DNA from: Ophthalmolycus amberensis
Taxonomy: Eukaryota > Chordata > Actinopteri > Perciformes > Zoarcidae
DNA length: 64,000 bases
Direction: 5' to 3'
Assembly: GCA_024529925.1 (NCBI GenBank)
Contig: JAFEUB010000894.1
Coordinates: 1,481,001-1,545,000, forward strand
Shown here: positions 39,393-54,653 of the stretch, piece by piece
Position numbering within the stretch: the first letter of the stretch is position 1
Layout of the letters: each line of letters opens with the position of its first letter
Made by a program: the position numbers and the translations under genes
The notes under the pieces: model-generated
The model's database searches: none
The model's input: the letters and a program-made list of their open reading frames with translations, nothing else
What the model was told of the DNA's origin: nothing

Positions 39393-42300
39393 CTGCAGAG
39401 GAAGAGGAGGAGAGTTTGAGAAGGGGGTGTAGGACAGAGGAAAAAGGAGAGGTGGCTAGGTGTCAGCCATAATAATTCCAATTCATATTCCACACCAGCC
39501 AGCTGTCTTCTGCATAATTCAATTTATTCAGCTCAATCTAACTCCAAGTCCATTCTCTTTACTTGCTACTGACTTCTGCACTGACAGTCAATTCCCACAA
39601 GGGGCCACTACTGAGGTGTGGCCCCTTACTCACCAGGGCTGGGGATGGAGACGGGCTTATCAAACTTGGCTTTCCCCCGGCTGAACCTTTCCAGCATTAG
39701 ATCCTGTGACAGGGAGGAGGTGGACCTGGAGGGGAAAGGGCAAAAATAAGAGCGGAAGATTAATAACAGTCACGCCAAGTACTACAGACAACTGTGTAAT
39801 AATAATAATAATCAAACCTGAATAACCCGGATCTATAGAAAACACATCAAAACAAACATTTACATAATAATTGAGCTACTACATAGCTGCAGATTTCCTT
39901 AAATAGACAAATACAGGATACAACTCGGTGAATGTTATTCAGCTTTGATCACAGCTTGTTAATGTAGTTTCCCCACAAGGGACATCACAGCATGTAAAGT
40001 AGGAGAATTTTACGCAACAGCTTCAGGGGGAAGTCTGCAAAAGCTGCAGTAAAAGATGCATCACTCTTCTGTTAAGAGCTGCTTATATCTAGCAAATAGA
40101 CTTTTATTAGTATGGTTTCACGATAGAGTTAAGGGGCACATCATATCTAAATACTGTTCCAATATTTGCAACCTGCAGGTTCCTTGAAAATATCAAATAA
40201 CAAGCCTTTCATATTAAGTATGTTTAGTTTATAGTATGGATGTTTGGGTGCACATAGGTACTCGTCTCACCCGCGGTGGAGGTCGATGCGGACGCAGGCC
40301 CGACCCTCGCTGTCCCAAGCGCAGTAGGGATCCCGGGCGAGCAGACAGTCTGGCTGAGACTGATAGCGGCTGCAGTTGGCCAAGGGCAGCTGGAGAACCT
40401 CCGAACGAGAGCCGATGTACAAGTACTTCTACAGACAAACACAGAGAGAGGAAGAAGAAGAGGGAGACAAAGAACAGATCCAAGCCATCACCCAAAGACA
40501 GAAACCAGAGAGAGAAGAAAAACAAGGAGAAAGATGAACAGAGAGAGAGAGAAGGAGAGTGACTCAGTTAGGAGTTATAGTAGATAATGGGATAATCACT
40601 CTCAATTACAATAACATTCACCCCTCTGACCCTCTTCCAAACCAATCTGGATTGCACTCTTTTTGCGAAAGCTGTTATAAAAAAAATCTCGGTCGCAGCT
40701 AAGCCAGCGTTAATAAGATAAGCAGTGGGCTTTAGATCAGGGAATGCCCCGTCAAAACTGCATCGATCGGCGAACAAGCCATTGTAGAACCACGGGGACA
40801 CGGCCGGTGGCAACACACACGCTCGGTTGACAGGACGGGGACGTTGAGAAAACAACAGGGGCAGAGGTTCAAATCCCCACTGAGGTGAAGGATTGTAATT
40901 ACTGTTATTGTGAGGAGGGTTTTGGATTCATGAGGCGACGCTTGATCTGAAAAAGGGCAGTGTTAATAAAAACATCTGCTGAGTGACAGCGGGCCAGTGG
41001 CCCCCGGGCTGACTGCCTGTCAGTGGATCCAAGATTGTAAGTGTCTGGCAAAAACAGGTATTAACAGGACGGCAGAAGATAAAATCATACTGTCATCATT
41101 GAATAACAATGAAAAAGTGATGCAACAGCAGAGCAAGCTAATGGAACCCCGGAACTATGCTTTCGAGGGGTGTGATCAGGGGAAGAACCAAGCTGTGCCA
41201 ACAAAACTTGAGTAACCTTCCTCCTGAGAGACCATTAAGAGTTCTTATCTCTCTAAAAGACAGAAAACAATGCATCTAGGAGTCCATGACGTTACGTGCA
41301 CATGGCTATGCTTTACTATGCTGAGCACCAGCAGCTGAAAGCTCAAGCTATCAAAAAAAAGGAAGAGCTGCTTTCTTCTATTTCTAATAAAATCACTCTT
41401 GCCTCAATTTGTTGAATTGAATCTGGTCCGTTAACATGTTCTTAAGAAAAATGTATCCAGACGGAGATGAATCAACTGAAATGCCAACACAAAGCCTTAA
41501 TGCATTTTGAGACGTTCCTTTTTGACTTGAAAGTATAAGTCTCAATCTGCTTAACTAAATGGAAGCGATGTATCTTAAAGGGGATCCTGCAGGGACTCAG
41601 ACCCCTTTTGCCCACAATTTGCTGACATCAGAATTAAAGGGCTGGATCGGACAATTTCTTTATCTTTCTGAAACAGACAAAGCGCCAATCAAGCCGACTT
41701 TACGCTGTGATTGGCTTGCTGTGTGAGAAAGTGAGAAAGTAATCCGGATTTAGACTTCTCTCTCAAGCTCTCTCTCTTTTTGCATTTCATGTGTCAAATT
41801 TCATGTGTAAAACCAACTGCAACACTGCGAATGCCCTCCTGATGTTGAATGAGTATCACGTCTCCCCCCTCTCTGTGACTGCCATCTTTTTAATATATAT
41901 TTGTTGGGGCATTTTTAACTTCATCAGATAGCGATAGTGGAGAGAGATGACAGAAAATGAGGATGATGCCATTGAGTGCGGCAGTGCTGTAAATATCTTC
42001 CAACCTGGGGAGGTAGTCACAGTTGACCAAACAGAGGTTGAGATATCCTGACTGTTTTACTTCTAGATTGGGTCAAGCTCCAAAAAACGCAACATGCATC
42101 TTTTTGTCAGACCCCTGCCTGTGAGGTAACGCAGCCTTTCCATTAAACCGCGCATTATTAAAGCTAACCCAGGCGACATCATCAGGGGATATTTTCTCAG
42201 ACTTGACAAAGTTCATCCAGAGCCACAAGGTAATTACACAACTGTTTTTGGTTCCCTACGAATAGTGTAAAAGTCTGCGTGTGTAAAACTGATGCAATTC

Positions 42301-43424
42301 CCTTTGAATAACAAATTGTAAACATGCTTTCCCGTTGTCCTTACCTTGGAATGGGAGATGGTCAGGCTGTCCACTGGCTGGGCCGTCTCGAACAGCTGGA
42401 TCTCCTCTATCACGTAGGCCTCGGAGCCCAGGATCACCACCCTTTGCAGCCAGCCCTCCGCTGCAGCACACAGGAGAGAAACAGGAGGGAGGAGTCAGCT
42501 CACTTCACCACTGTTGAGTCAATCTTTCACGTTCGCGTTTCACTTTAGCGCACGAGATTTTCTTTATCTGATCAGGGCAAAGTTTTCACGTCTGCGCTTC
42601 GGCACTCAGCTCCAGACTTCCCAAAAGATATACACCTTTGACCGTAGAAGAGCTCATTTGAATATCATTGATGTGATATTAACAAAAATGTAGATACACA
42701 CAGCTGCGACTGCACACCAGTTCATTTGAATAATGAAAATGTGATTTAATTAATTTGCCTGTACAGCTGTGACTGGATACCAATGAATATAAATATTAAG
42801 GATCTGCAAACAAACACCTGCTGTGACTGCACAGTATTTTACTTAAAAATGAATGATATGCACAAACTATGCACCTGTGATTGCATAGAAGTTCATTCAA
42901 ATATGAATGGTGACATATTATAATACACAAACACACTCCTTTGATGCCATAACAATTGATTTGAATATTGATGTAAAAAGTCTATGAAAGACAAGGACTC
43001 TCCACTGAAAAAGTTTGCTTGCGGTTACTTACAAGAAAACTAATGCGAAGTTGTCTGCAACTTTCATCAACTTCAATTTGTGAAACTTTAACGCCAGCTG
43101 CACTAGAATGTCATGCAACTCTGCAACTGAGAAAGACGGAAAACGAAACGGAAAACGACTTCTCCTGCCAGAGCCGAGTCCAGCTCAGCAAGAAAAACGA
43201 TCTAAAGGTGAACTTTAAGGAGTCAACATGCTGGCCCTTTAAGACCTTGGGTAAAGATAATATCATCAGAGACATTTGCAGACTTTTTTATGAGGTGTTT
43301 GGGGAGCTGATGCTGAGCGAGGAGGAGGAGATCCTATGCGCCTCCTTTCATGTACGGCATTGTGAACAAGTTGAGATCCCCTGTGATGAAAAGCGTTTCA
43401 GGTACAGCTGGTGGGGTGACCTTG

Positions 43425-43456
<32 letters not shown>

Positions 43457-43575
43457 CCATGGATGGAACAGTATTACGTGCTGACATGTACTTTTTTGTG
43501 TGGCCCTCTCGATTAAGAGACTGTCACAGATAATATGAAAAGGTAAGTCGGTAGCCGACGGGAGGTTTGAGGGAA

Positions 43576-43618
<43 letters not shown>

Positions 43619-44467
43619 GACATAGCAAGCCACATATCATCACTCGCCTCTCGCGGTGTCAGGGACCAGTGTCGGCTAATCCCTCAATCCTGTGGCCTGT
43701 TTTTTTTTCTGAAGAAACAGTCTCGACAAGTGCTCCCTCTTTCTCTTTTTTTCACATCAGCTGTCGCTATGCTGCAGCTAATAGCTAATCAACCCCACAG
43801 CCCAATTGGCACTATGAGCGCACGTCTGCCAAGGGCCCTGTTGAGTTTGTGCTGTGAAGCACGACAAGCGGGGATGACGACCGGTACACTTGGCTGAGGA
43901 AGCGTAAGTGTGTGCATCTCTGTGCGTTTGTGTGTATCAGCTTGTGAGTGTGTTACCCACGTGTGTGTGTGTGCGTGTTGATTTGTGCGTGTCTGGGTTG
44001 GCCTCCCTGCTTGCCAGCAGAGAAGCCCCGAGTCCGCTGTTGTCGCACTGTCAGTTTCCACAGTCGCTCTGTCGCTGCAGTGATCTGAATGGTAAGTAGT
44101 TGAGTCTCTCTCCATTCATGAGATGGGCTGCATTCAAATTCACATTCCCTGGAATCCACTGTCAGATCTGTGTTATTAAGGATTAAGGCTCCGTGAGGGA
44201 TTCCACGGTCCGTGCCAAAACAGGACACCTGCATATGGGCCCGATGGCTACGACTGGAGATATTAATTAAGTCGCGCGTACGTAGATGTTTTCTTTGATG
44301 CATGAAGATGGATCTCAGCATGCAAATCAAGTCCTTAATTGAAACCCAGCTGAAGTCTGGCCAGATGGCATGTTGTTTTGCGCCACCATACCTAGTGCCA
44401 GTACCTGTCCCTGTCTGCCTCCGTGGCCTGTAAGCTTTCATCTCTTCAACAAATACTGTGTGCAACT

Positions 44468-44508
<41 letters not shown>

Positions 44509-47500
44509 AGTTCGGGGAATATAAGCAAAGGCTGTGTACCTACAATACATTTTCTCTGCCACATCGAGAGTACATCATGCTACAGGAGGTGGGCAAAGTA
44601 ACAGGAACACCATATACTGTATAATGCAATCCAATACAACAACCCTGCAAACAAATTCTAGTTTTCAGCTTAACTTTTATGTATGAATACATATATATCA
44701 TTTATCAGAACGGTTATTTTGTCCCAAAAACTTGAACTGAATTTAAGTATGCTCACTTTAAGTACTAACATTATAACCAGGTAGAAATATCTTCAAGCGT
44801 AAAACGCATATAATGTCATTTCTGCCACTGTGGGGTCTCTCAATCAGAACTAAAATGAAAGACGGACTTTGCTGACATCGTGAAGTATTGTGGGATCATG
44901 GGAGTTGTAGTTTTCATTGTAAAACAACCACCACTGTCGATGAAAATCTATCTGAAGTGACTTGGACAGAGGTTGTGCTTACGGACGGAGTGATGTATTT
45001 AAGTATTATTCATGTCACATTTACCAGATATATCATTTCATTCTGAAGAAATTGCCGCAAATAGCACCAGCTAAACGTTACGTTAACTTGCTCGTCACCT
45101 TCCTTCCTCACTCTCTGACGTATCTGCGGGTGTTTCTGTAGTTTGTACCTGTGCCGATGAACAGCATGTTGTACGCCCGCTGGTCCAGGGCGCTAACCCG
45201 ATCCACCGCTAGCCTCGTGAAGTTGACACCCTTGGTAAGCAGCAGGGGGCGAGCCAGAGCTTTGTCCTCCATCAGCGGGTGCTTCTTGGCAAAGTTGAGC
45301 GTGGCGTCAGGCAGCTGCAGAGAGCTGTTGTAGCCGCTCTCCCTGTCTGAGTTAGTTATACACTGCGGCACAGACAGAGGATAGAGAGACGGGGGAGGGA
45401 AATGGAGGGAGGAAAGGAATGGAGGAAAGGACGAAGGGAAGAGTGAGAGGGCCAAGAAGGAGAAAGAGGTGAGGAAACTTCTTAGCTGCAGCTGGCACAG
45501 GTTGGCATGGCTTGCTGGCTTTGGGATGACTCCCTCCCTCTTTCCCTTTCTCTCCTCTTCTCCATCTTTAATTCACTCTCCCTTTCAAATCCGCCTTGCA
45601 TCACATCCCTTCCTCTGCTTCCTTTCCTTTCGTCCTGGATCATTACCTTCTTAGCTTTTCGTGTCGTGCCAGCTTTTACTCTTTTCCACTTTCATCGCTA
45701 CAGTACCCCACGCCGCCCATTTATACTTCCCTCCCTCCCTCTTTCATTATCCCTCCTCTGCCCACTTATGTCTCCTTCTGTGGTGCAGTGGTTGACAAAA
45801 AACCCTAGGTTTTAGAATAATGCTCTTGCTTCCTAAAGTTGCCTGGAAACATCATATATCACATATATCAGTTTCTTACCGATCCAGGACGTGGCACAGG
45901 GACAGCACCGGTGTAGCGCCCCCACCTTTGAGATGCCTCCCTGTACTCTTTGTAGGATCCTTCAAACACCTTCTTCACATCACTGATCTGGTACTGGCAA
46001 ACCGCCGACACGTCCACGTCACCCCTGAAACATGGCGACAAGGCGGGAATTAGCGATGTGTGGCGGTAAAAACTGAGAGACGGATTACCTGTCATACGCT
46101 TGTGGAAAATGTGTCTTTTCAACAGCTTTTGGATGCAGCACAAGTAGAGTCAGACAGACATGCACGAATGTGAGCTGTACCACACAGAACGGAATATGGT
46201 AAAACATAGCATTGTGTATATATATAATACCCAGCACCCTACACTGTCACTTATTGAGTGAGCTGAAATGATAAGATGTGTTGACACATTTTCTGTGGCG
46301 AAGCAAATTGATGTACAAATTGATGTACAGGCCACCGAAATTGTGCTGCTACTCAGGTAATGCATTTATTTTAATGGTAAGGCAAGGGGTGTAGGTTATT
46401 TTTTAAATTTTTTTCCCCAACCCAATTTCAGTCCCAAAGTGGGACTGAAATTGGATATTGATGCATGACCCAGGCACATTAAGCCATACTTGCACTCCTC
46501 ATGTCACAAATATATTTCATTTCCATTTCCTCATCAGCCGGGACGACACTTATTTTATTTAGCTCTGAAACAGAGTTGCTGACATATCGATAAAAAAGGT
46601 ATATCGTTATGAATCAGCCACTAACGCTGTAGATTTGTCCTGTAAGGAAAGTGCTATTCCGGTCTGAAACAGTGCTGTTAATGTGCAGCAGTTCCACGGC
46701 ATTTAAACGATGAACATCTAAACCAAAGGACAGCACTGATGTCTTAGTAAGTTAAAAAGCTGCCTTATTCAGCCAGATTATGGCTTGAACTCTTGAGTCA
46801 TCATTTACATCATGTCCAATTATCTTAATGCCAGGGGACTTTAAGGAATCCCCGGCGAGTCACAGAGAAAAAGGATTAGGCGTTTTTTCAGCTGCAGTAG
46901 GAACTCTGAATGAAGAAACAAAGCTTGAAGTTCAAAGCTGGCTCGCTTTGCGATATGATATCTTATTGAGGAACACAAAAGACTGACATCAAAGGGTATT
47001 ACCCGGAGACGGAGAAAGTCTCCAACTATCCTCCTGAAGAGAACCTCCTGCCCTCGCTCCTATTCTTTGTTGATAAGTAACTCATTAACACATTACAGTT
47101 ATGTAGCGGTCCAGCAAATGCCAGTCTTTACTCCACTAATGACACCCCAGTTCATTATCAAAACTAAGTTACTATTGTCAACACCAATCACCACATTGTT
47201 GTTTAATTAACACTTTTAATGAAGTTTTCTCTTCAGAAGAAACAAGTCCGAAAAAGTTGATTTGACCCTGAACTAATTATTATCAAGCTATAAACCAAGA
47301 GCCGAGAGCCGTGGACATCAACAGAGTCCGCTCAGTCTCACACAGATGTAATTTACTCCTAAAATAGCCAATGGTAGGATGCAGTTTCTGCTCCCAAGAC
47401 AAAACACAGGGGGGGTCATGATACTCACATCGGAAGGTATAAGAAGTGATGTAAATAATTGGATTCAACCAATGACTCAATCTCTAGTCTTTTCAGATTT

Positions 47501-50132
47501 AGGATGGAATATTTGTAGAGCAGGACCTGATTATTAAATCAGTCCGGCAAATGTGTCCACTATCATCTGAAACAACATTACGTCTATGTGACATTAAATC
47601 ACTAAAACATGTTCAAGCACACTTGAGTTGTATCCACTCGAAATAACTCACATTACTGTCAGTTGAAGGCCTATTATAATAAAAGCCCAATTACACAGTA
47701 AATACCTAATCACATAAAGTACATAATTAGAACTAGCATATCAAACTGACTGGCTGACCTGTGAGTTGAATAAAAAGCAGAGTAACTGATATGTTGGCAA
47801 AGTGATGTAGTGTCTCGCCCTGACAGCAGATGGCACACGTAGTAATTAACTCCCAAGGATGACACTTAAATTGAGCTACAGTCTCAATTAAACGTCTCTG
47901 ACAGCGCGCGCTCTGACTCACCACTGCGCGTGGAAGATGCCGTAGAAGGTGGTCCCCCTCCAGTCCTGGCCCGGCAGTGTGAAGACGGCCCTCAGGTTGT
48001 TGAAGGAGACGTGGCGCTCGGGGAGGGAGCACTCCAGACGGACTTTCTGGAAGGTGGTCCACTTCTTCTGCAGGGTTCTGGTACCACCCAGATCCCCCTG
48101 AGAGAGGACATGTTAGGTCTCATCAATGGCTGATATGGGTCGAATATATGTAAATTGTTTTGGATTATTTGGATTTGTTAAAACCCCCCTGCAATGTGCC
48201 TTCACATGCACATTTTATTCCGTTCATTGTGCCTGCCCTGTATTAATGAGCACAAGCTGCAGCCTAGTATTGGAATTAAATTATGAAATCTAAAACATGT
48301 ATTTCATATTATTGTTTCTGCTTTCCCTGCTGTGCCGAAAACGTACCGAACCGTGACCCCAAAACGGAGGTACAAACCGAACCAAGACTTCAGTGCACCC
48401 TTCCACCCCTACACTGTGCCTTTTCTGTAGCAACATAATAACAAACCTGTTCCATGCGACTGAGCTGACAGAACTGTTGGCATGTTGGAAAAACCTCTTC
48501 AGGAGCATTTAGACCCTGTCATGTTCACGGGTACCATAGAAATGGGGGATAACAATAATAATAATATTCAATTATACAATAACCATTGCGCATTGATGAG
48601 CTGTCCCTTTATACAGCACACTGTGGGCTCAAAAGAGGCCCGTCTGCCACATATTCCTATCATCCTCAGTGATTGCAGAAGCTGTAAAAAGGAATAAAAA
48701 AAGAAAGAAGCAAAGGCTCATAATACAGCAGTGAGATGCCGGCATTGTGCAGCGGCAGCAACAGCAATATCAGCAGGAGGAGCTAAACTGTTCATTGCTC
48801 TAGTACACATCGTGTGTGAACATCTGTTTGTAATTCCATTCAAAGAGCTTTATTGTTCATCACAGCGCAGACATGAAAGGGCATTTACCATAAAACAGTG
48901 CATATATTGTACACTTAATTAGACACATCTCCTCAGACTGTTAACAATCTATTTTGCTCAGTTTAAAGGTTACTGAGATATGTCTGCATGTGTCACTGTA
49001 ACATGACTAAAAAGTCCCGAAAGCCATACGAAAAGAAAAGAAAAGGCAGTCGCACTCTTCACAGCTAGAAGCACCTCTGATGTCTGGCCATAATCACTGT
49101 GGTATATCAGACCTAATCAGTTATCCTAATGAGACCATTAATGAGGCGAATGAAAGCATTTATTACCAAATAGCTCCATGTCAATGTAATTGTCGTCACA
49201 TAACACATTGTTGGTAAATGGTTGTTTGGCTGAAATTCAGGGTGGGACAAATTAAAGCTCCGGACAGCTATTTTCTCTGTGCAGCCTTTTCTTCGTGCTT
49301 TATTCTGGTAACAATGTAAAAGCTTGTAGAAAATGTTTCTCATTACATGCATCAGGTCGTGTCTGACACGGAACTTGTACGGAAAGTATCACGTTTCCAT
49401 CATGTACAACGCACCACTTTGTACAAAGGTAGATGGAGTTGATGATTGGACGGATGCATACAGGCAGCTCAGAGAAAGTCTGTCTCGAAAGTTGTGTCCT
49501 CTTAGTTTAGGCAGTTTGTATCACTTGCACTTAAAATCCAAACAAAAGCAGAGCAAGTGCCGTTGGATCTGAACTGAAACGCCATTATGTTCAATTAGCT
49601 TTGTACGTAACGTCAGGCTATTCGAAGTGGGATTTATCAGATTTAATGTATTTACTTAACGTATACTGGAGCTGTTGAACAACTCTACCAGTTACCTCCT
49701 TATATGGGCATCTCCTGTTGAAGTCTGTAAGCCCAAAAGCAAGTGCTGTCTCAAATGATTAAGTGCTCAGAAACAGCTGCCAAAACAGCTGGAGAAAACA
49801 GAAAAACAGCTGATTGCAAGCCAAGCATGCAGGACACTGTTTTGCAGAGAAAACTAGTTTTGGGCTTCATATGTCCCCGTGCATTCCTAAATAGTAGAGA
49901 TTGATTACTGCTCCTTTGACTACGTTAGAATCCTAATTGAATCCGTTCTGATCAGTTTTGACTATCAGCTGGTGCATTACCTTGCAGACTCGGGCCACTC
50001 TGGCCACAGTGAGCTCAGTGTCACAGTCCAGCTCCAACGCTCGCTCACTGAAGAAGAAGTAGATCTTGTCGTCGTCCCCATCTTTACTGCCGCTGCTCTC
50101 CCTCACCAGGGCTGAACCCACAAAGTCCGGCT

Positions 50133-50164
<32 letters not shown>

Positions 50165-50229
50165 GGAGGTAGGTATCAAAAAGTGTATTTACACATTGTC
50201 TCAGCCTCTAGGTGCATTTGAACTGAATC

Positions 50230-50280
<51 letters not shown>

Positions 50281-51367
50281 AGCTTGACACCTCGTTCTTA
50301 TTCCCAGCCGCCTCTTCTCACCTCTCTGTCTATTTTCTATCAGCACTCTCTCCTTCGCCTCATCTCCCCTCCAGTCATTTCTCGCTCTCTGTCTCTCCAT
50401 TAGCGGCCCCATTTTGTGTTTCTCATTTCCTCCCATCCGTTCCCGTCCTTCTCAGATTCTCTCTACATCCAGCCCTCATTAGATTTCGATTGATATGTTT
50501 TTTAAAAAGGCAGGACACAGACATTCAACTAAATTCGTATGCTAAAGTTTGTTTTTTTTAAATTACAAGGATACAACGTTCCCTCCAGATGGACTGCTCT
50601 TTTCTGCATAAAAGCCTCTGAAGCAGTATTTTACGCCATCATGGGACACTACAACTCGCCACTGAAACCCAGGCCAATTAAATGCTCTCAGGCAGGTTAG
50701 AAGCCGCTTAAATCAAGGTGAGGCTAGCTTCATTGGTCGACTTTTTAATAAAAGCTCAGTATCAGCATGAATAACAAACGGACACATCGATCCGAACCTC
50801 AGCCTCATCTGTATGTTGCTCCTTCCTCCCCTCACCTATCCCTCTATCTTTTCATCGCCAGTCCTAATGTCTGTTCTTTCATCAGCCATTTTCCCTGCTG
50901 TGACTTCATCCTCTTCTCTCCCCTTCGCTTCTCTCCAAGTAGCTCACTCCTTTCTCCACCTCCCCCCCCCAAAAAGATAACGATCCCTCGCTGTAGCCAA
51001 GTCCTGCGCTTCATTTCCTGCAACTCATTTATTTTTTTTCTCCTCTTGTTCTTTTGCATGTTTCTAGCTCACACTTTTTTTAAAATGAAACTCTGTTAAA
51101 AAGAAGCCAGCGTTATCTCTAATGCGATTCATTTTATTCAAATACATATTTAATTTGTCGCAGTGTCTTGGAAAACTTGATGCAGCATATTTAAGTTTAA
51201 TTCAATGGTAATTATGGAATAGATATTTTTCCATAAATTTGAATTTTCTTCTGAACATAACGGTAGAATACAAGTGTACAATTGTGCATGGAATTCTAGT
51301 ACAGTAGTGGCGTAGTTTCTACGCTGGTTTGGAACGTAGTGTCTTCTTTTATCGCCTTTCCAAAACC

Positions 51368-51414
<47 letters not shown>

Positions 51415-54400
51415 AAAGTGTAATGAACAAAGGCTACAAACAAGAGCATGTCTGGCAACTAACTTAGAAAAGTTAGAAGTCGGCTAGTAGTACTAACACT
51501 ACCACTAGATGGTAAGAACTGTGTAGCATACTTGTAGTAGGTAGCATATCATTAGCTCCATTACCTGAGACAGCGTTACTTTTGCCAAATTCATCCTTCT
51601 CCTTCTCAAAGACCAAATAAAACATATTGCTTGGATTTAACCTGTGTTGCTTGTTCATGTTTTTCCACAGACACGTTCAAACAGGGTTACATTAGGATTA
51701 ACCAACATTTTTATTAATTCTCTACATTAATTAATGTACTATAAAACTATGGTTGATTAGCTAAAATGCAATAGGAACGCAGCGCTACCCTGTTTTTCTA
51801 TGTCTTTTACAGGCACCAGTAACTGGTGAGGATACTGATCTGGGACATGCAGCTTTTGGCGTCGGCCTTTTAGCATTACGTCATGTATGTAGCCAATAAG
51901 AGCAGATTAAAGATCCCTTTGCATTCGTTCGAACACGAGATGCCAGCTGGCAAGATTAAAAAGTCTTCTGGAGGCAGTTTTCAAACAGCTCATTAGTGCT
52001 GATAAAATGTGCACACAACGGTCGTCACTTTAGCCGACAAAGTTGTTGGTTGTCAGCTAGAAATGAAAGGCCGGCTGTTGTTTACTTCTGTGTGAAATTG
52101 AAGACCCATTGTTTCAAAAACGACTCCGAATCTTGAGTAGTGAATGCGCTCGAAGCAAACAACCACTTTAATTATTTCTCTATCCGTTCCCTCCCCTTTA
52201 CTTCCCTCCCTGTCTCTCTTTCAGTTGGCGGGTTAACCGCTTCTTCCTCTTTGTCTTTCTAAAATGTCCTCTTTTTCACTTACCATTGAGCCAGGCAGGC
52301 AAGTATTCACTCTTCATGCTGTAGTGCTGTTGGCCCAGGTTCCTCAAAATGACTGGCTCTGTACCCAGGAAGTTGTTGAGCGTTGCTGAGTACAGCTCCT
52401 TATCTGTACCAACAAAATGCAAGCTTTAGTTTAACTCTCTTTGTACGGGGCCTGAGAGAGGGACATTGGTTTAGCGGGGTGCACAGAGAAGCAGAGAGAA
52501 TGGGTGCCTTTCAGTTCAGAGAAGCTGTTCACACTGAAGTGAACGCAGCATGCAAAGTTAAATTGGACTCCTGGACTCTCAGTGCAATCATGTAGCTACG
52601 AAGCAGATGGGAAATGCCGCAGAAGTGGGTTGTGGAGATTTGATGGACATTTTATGCTCGAGCTGTAACAACATGGTGGTGTTGTTCACTGTACAGACTG
52701 CTGAGACGGAACAAGCGGAGCTGGACTGTTGGTTTGGTGTTGATGGATATGAACCCGTTTCCAACTAAGAAGTGCTCATGCATCTTTTGTTTAACGTGAT
52801 CCTTAAATGATCGTTACGCTCGTTCAGAAACACTCAAACTTGTATTTTCTTAGCGATCGTTTTACAGTTGGTAAACAGTTATGTCAAAGGCAAGTGTGCG
52901 CAACAGAAGTACGGCGGAGTGCAATAGGCTGTCCAGCTATGCCAGCGCATTAACCGCTAAAGACCACAAAGACAACATGAACAAATTGACTTTACATATC
53001 CGTGTGCTATTAGTGAGTGGGTAAGACGTCAACAAGTGGCCGAACATTTAGTGTCCAGATATTTGCATGTATTTGGTGGAGAAACCTATTGTGTAACAGC
53101 CAGCAGTGACGAGCATACAAGTCACTTGATGCTAACAACTACGTCATCTGTGGTCGTGTACAGAACGTCGACTACCATGACATAAATGAAGAGTTTTGAC
53201 TTGATCGAGATTTAAAGCGCTAGTCAACGCGTTTCACAGCTCATGGACGCCGCCGGTGTTTCAGTTAAACAAGTGACAGTGATAACTTGTGACCCTCGGC
53301 CGAGTGTTTCCGTGGTTGCTCGAGGTGACGGGCGCTGTTGAAAACACCAACAGAACATGTAGGTGTTGTAAGAAATTTGAGCATAGAACTGTGTGTTTAG
53401 TAGCTACAATAAAAGTGTTCAATGATTCATATTTAAGAATTCATAATTAGTCATAATCATAAGTGTTTTGGAAATGTATAATTAAGATAAGCATAAAGTG
53501 TTTTAGGATTAGTAGCTAGATGGAGAATTTGAGACATGAAGCTTTTGCCAAAAGTTGCAAAGTCTTATCTATTATATGGAATGTTTATCATAGAGGGATT
53601 AAACCATAACTGACAGTCATTGAATGTGTTAGTAAACGCAGGGACAGAAAGGCAGACAGGCGAATACACTCCTGGAAGTTAGCCAATAGGAATTGGGATA
53701 GACGGAAGAGGAGGTGTTTCGAACGGATGTGGGTGGTTTAATTTCAAGTCTTTTTCTCTCTCACGTGATGGCTCTCAGAGGACGGACGGGTTTTATACCT
53801 GAGGAGCTGAGTTGAGTTTTTTGCAAACGGGGTTTTATTGATTTAATATTTCATGGAAATAGTGTACTTCACTGTAAATACTGTACTTGCATCAGTGGGA
53901 TTAAATTCCTTTTAATTGTAAACCAGTCTTGGTAGATTTCTTATTGCAGCGTGTCCACTGTGAACAGCAGCCGGACACGTGCTCTGGCCTCCTCGCTGTG
54001 GAACAGACTCAAACGTCCACAGTGTCCTGGTAAAAGCCTTCAGCCCATTATAAATACTCAACTGTGTTGATTTTCTACACTAACCATTTATGATAGTTCG
54101 GCTGAAAGTCACCAGTTCACATGGTCACTCATTAAACTGAAACTCCTGTTGCCCTGAAACTGTTGTTATCCCGTCGGAACAGCGATCCTGACAACCAGAC
54201 ATCCTGATGCTGTGGACAGTTCAAAGTCAATATTTAAAGCTTGCTTACTCGTCTGGACTGCTGGGGTAAAATGCCACTTCCGTTGCCACCAGGCGCACGC
54301 ATATTTTTGCATGAATACGGAGTACATTACAACATGCGTTCATTTACATGAATTCACACTGACACTCACCCACTATGAGGCCAGTATGCCCCTTGGCAGG

Positions 54401-54603
54401 GTCATATGGGCATTTACCCTTCCCATCTTCCAGGGCTGCAGTGTTCAGGGTAAAATAGTCGGCATTCTGCAAGCACACACAGGAACACAGGTGTTTGTGG
54501 TCAGTGTGTATTATGACCCGCATGACACAGCTGCGAGCTCTGTCTGTCCTTTCCGAGGACCAGAGCGCTCCATCCCTGGTCATGTTGTCCTATTGCATCA
54601 GTG

Positions 54604-54653
<50 letters not shown>

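Noticed and set aside
48330..48415. Transposon end resembling cgaaccgtgaccccaaaac then cacccct repeats seen in fish
   Set aside because: Only about 85 bp of suggestive words; no second end found, so no boundaries can be given.
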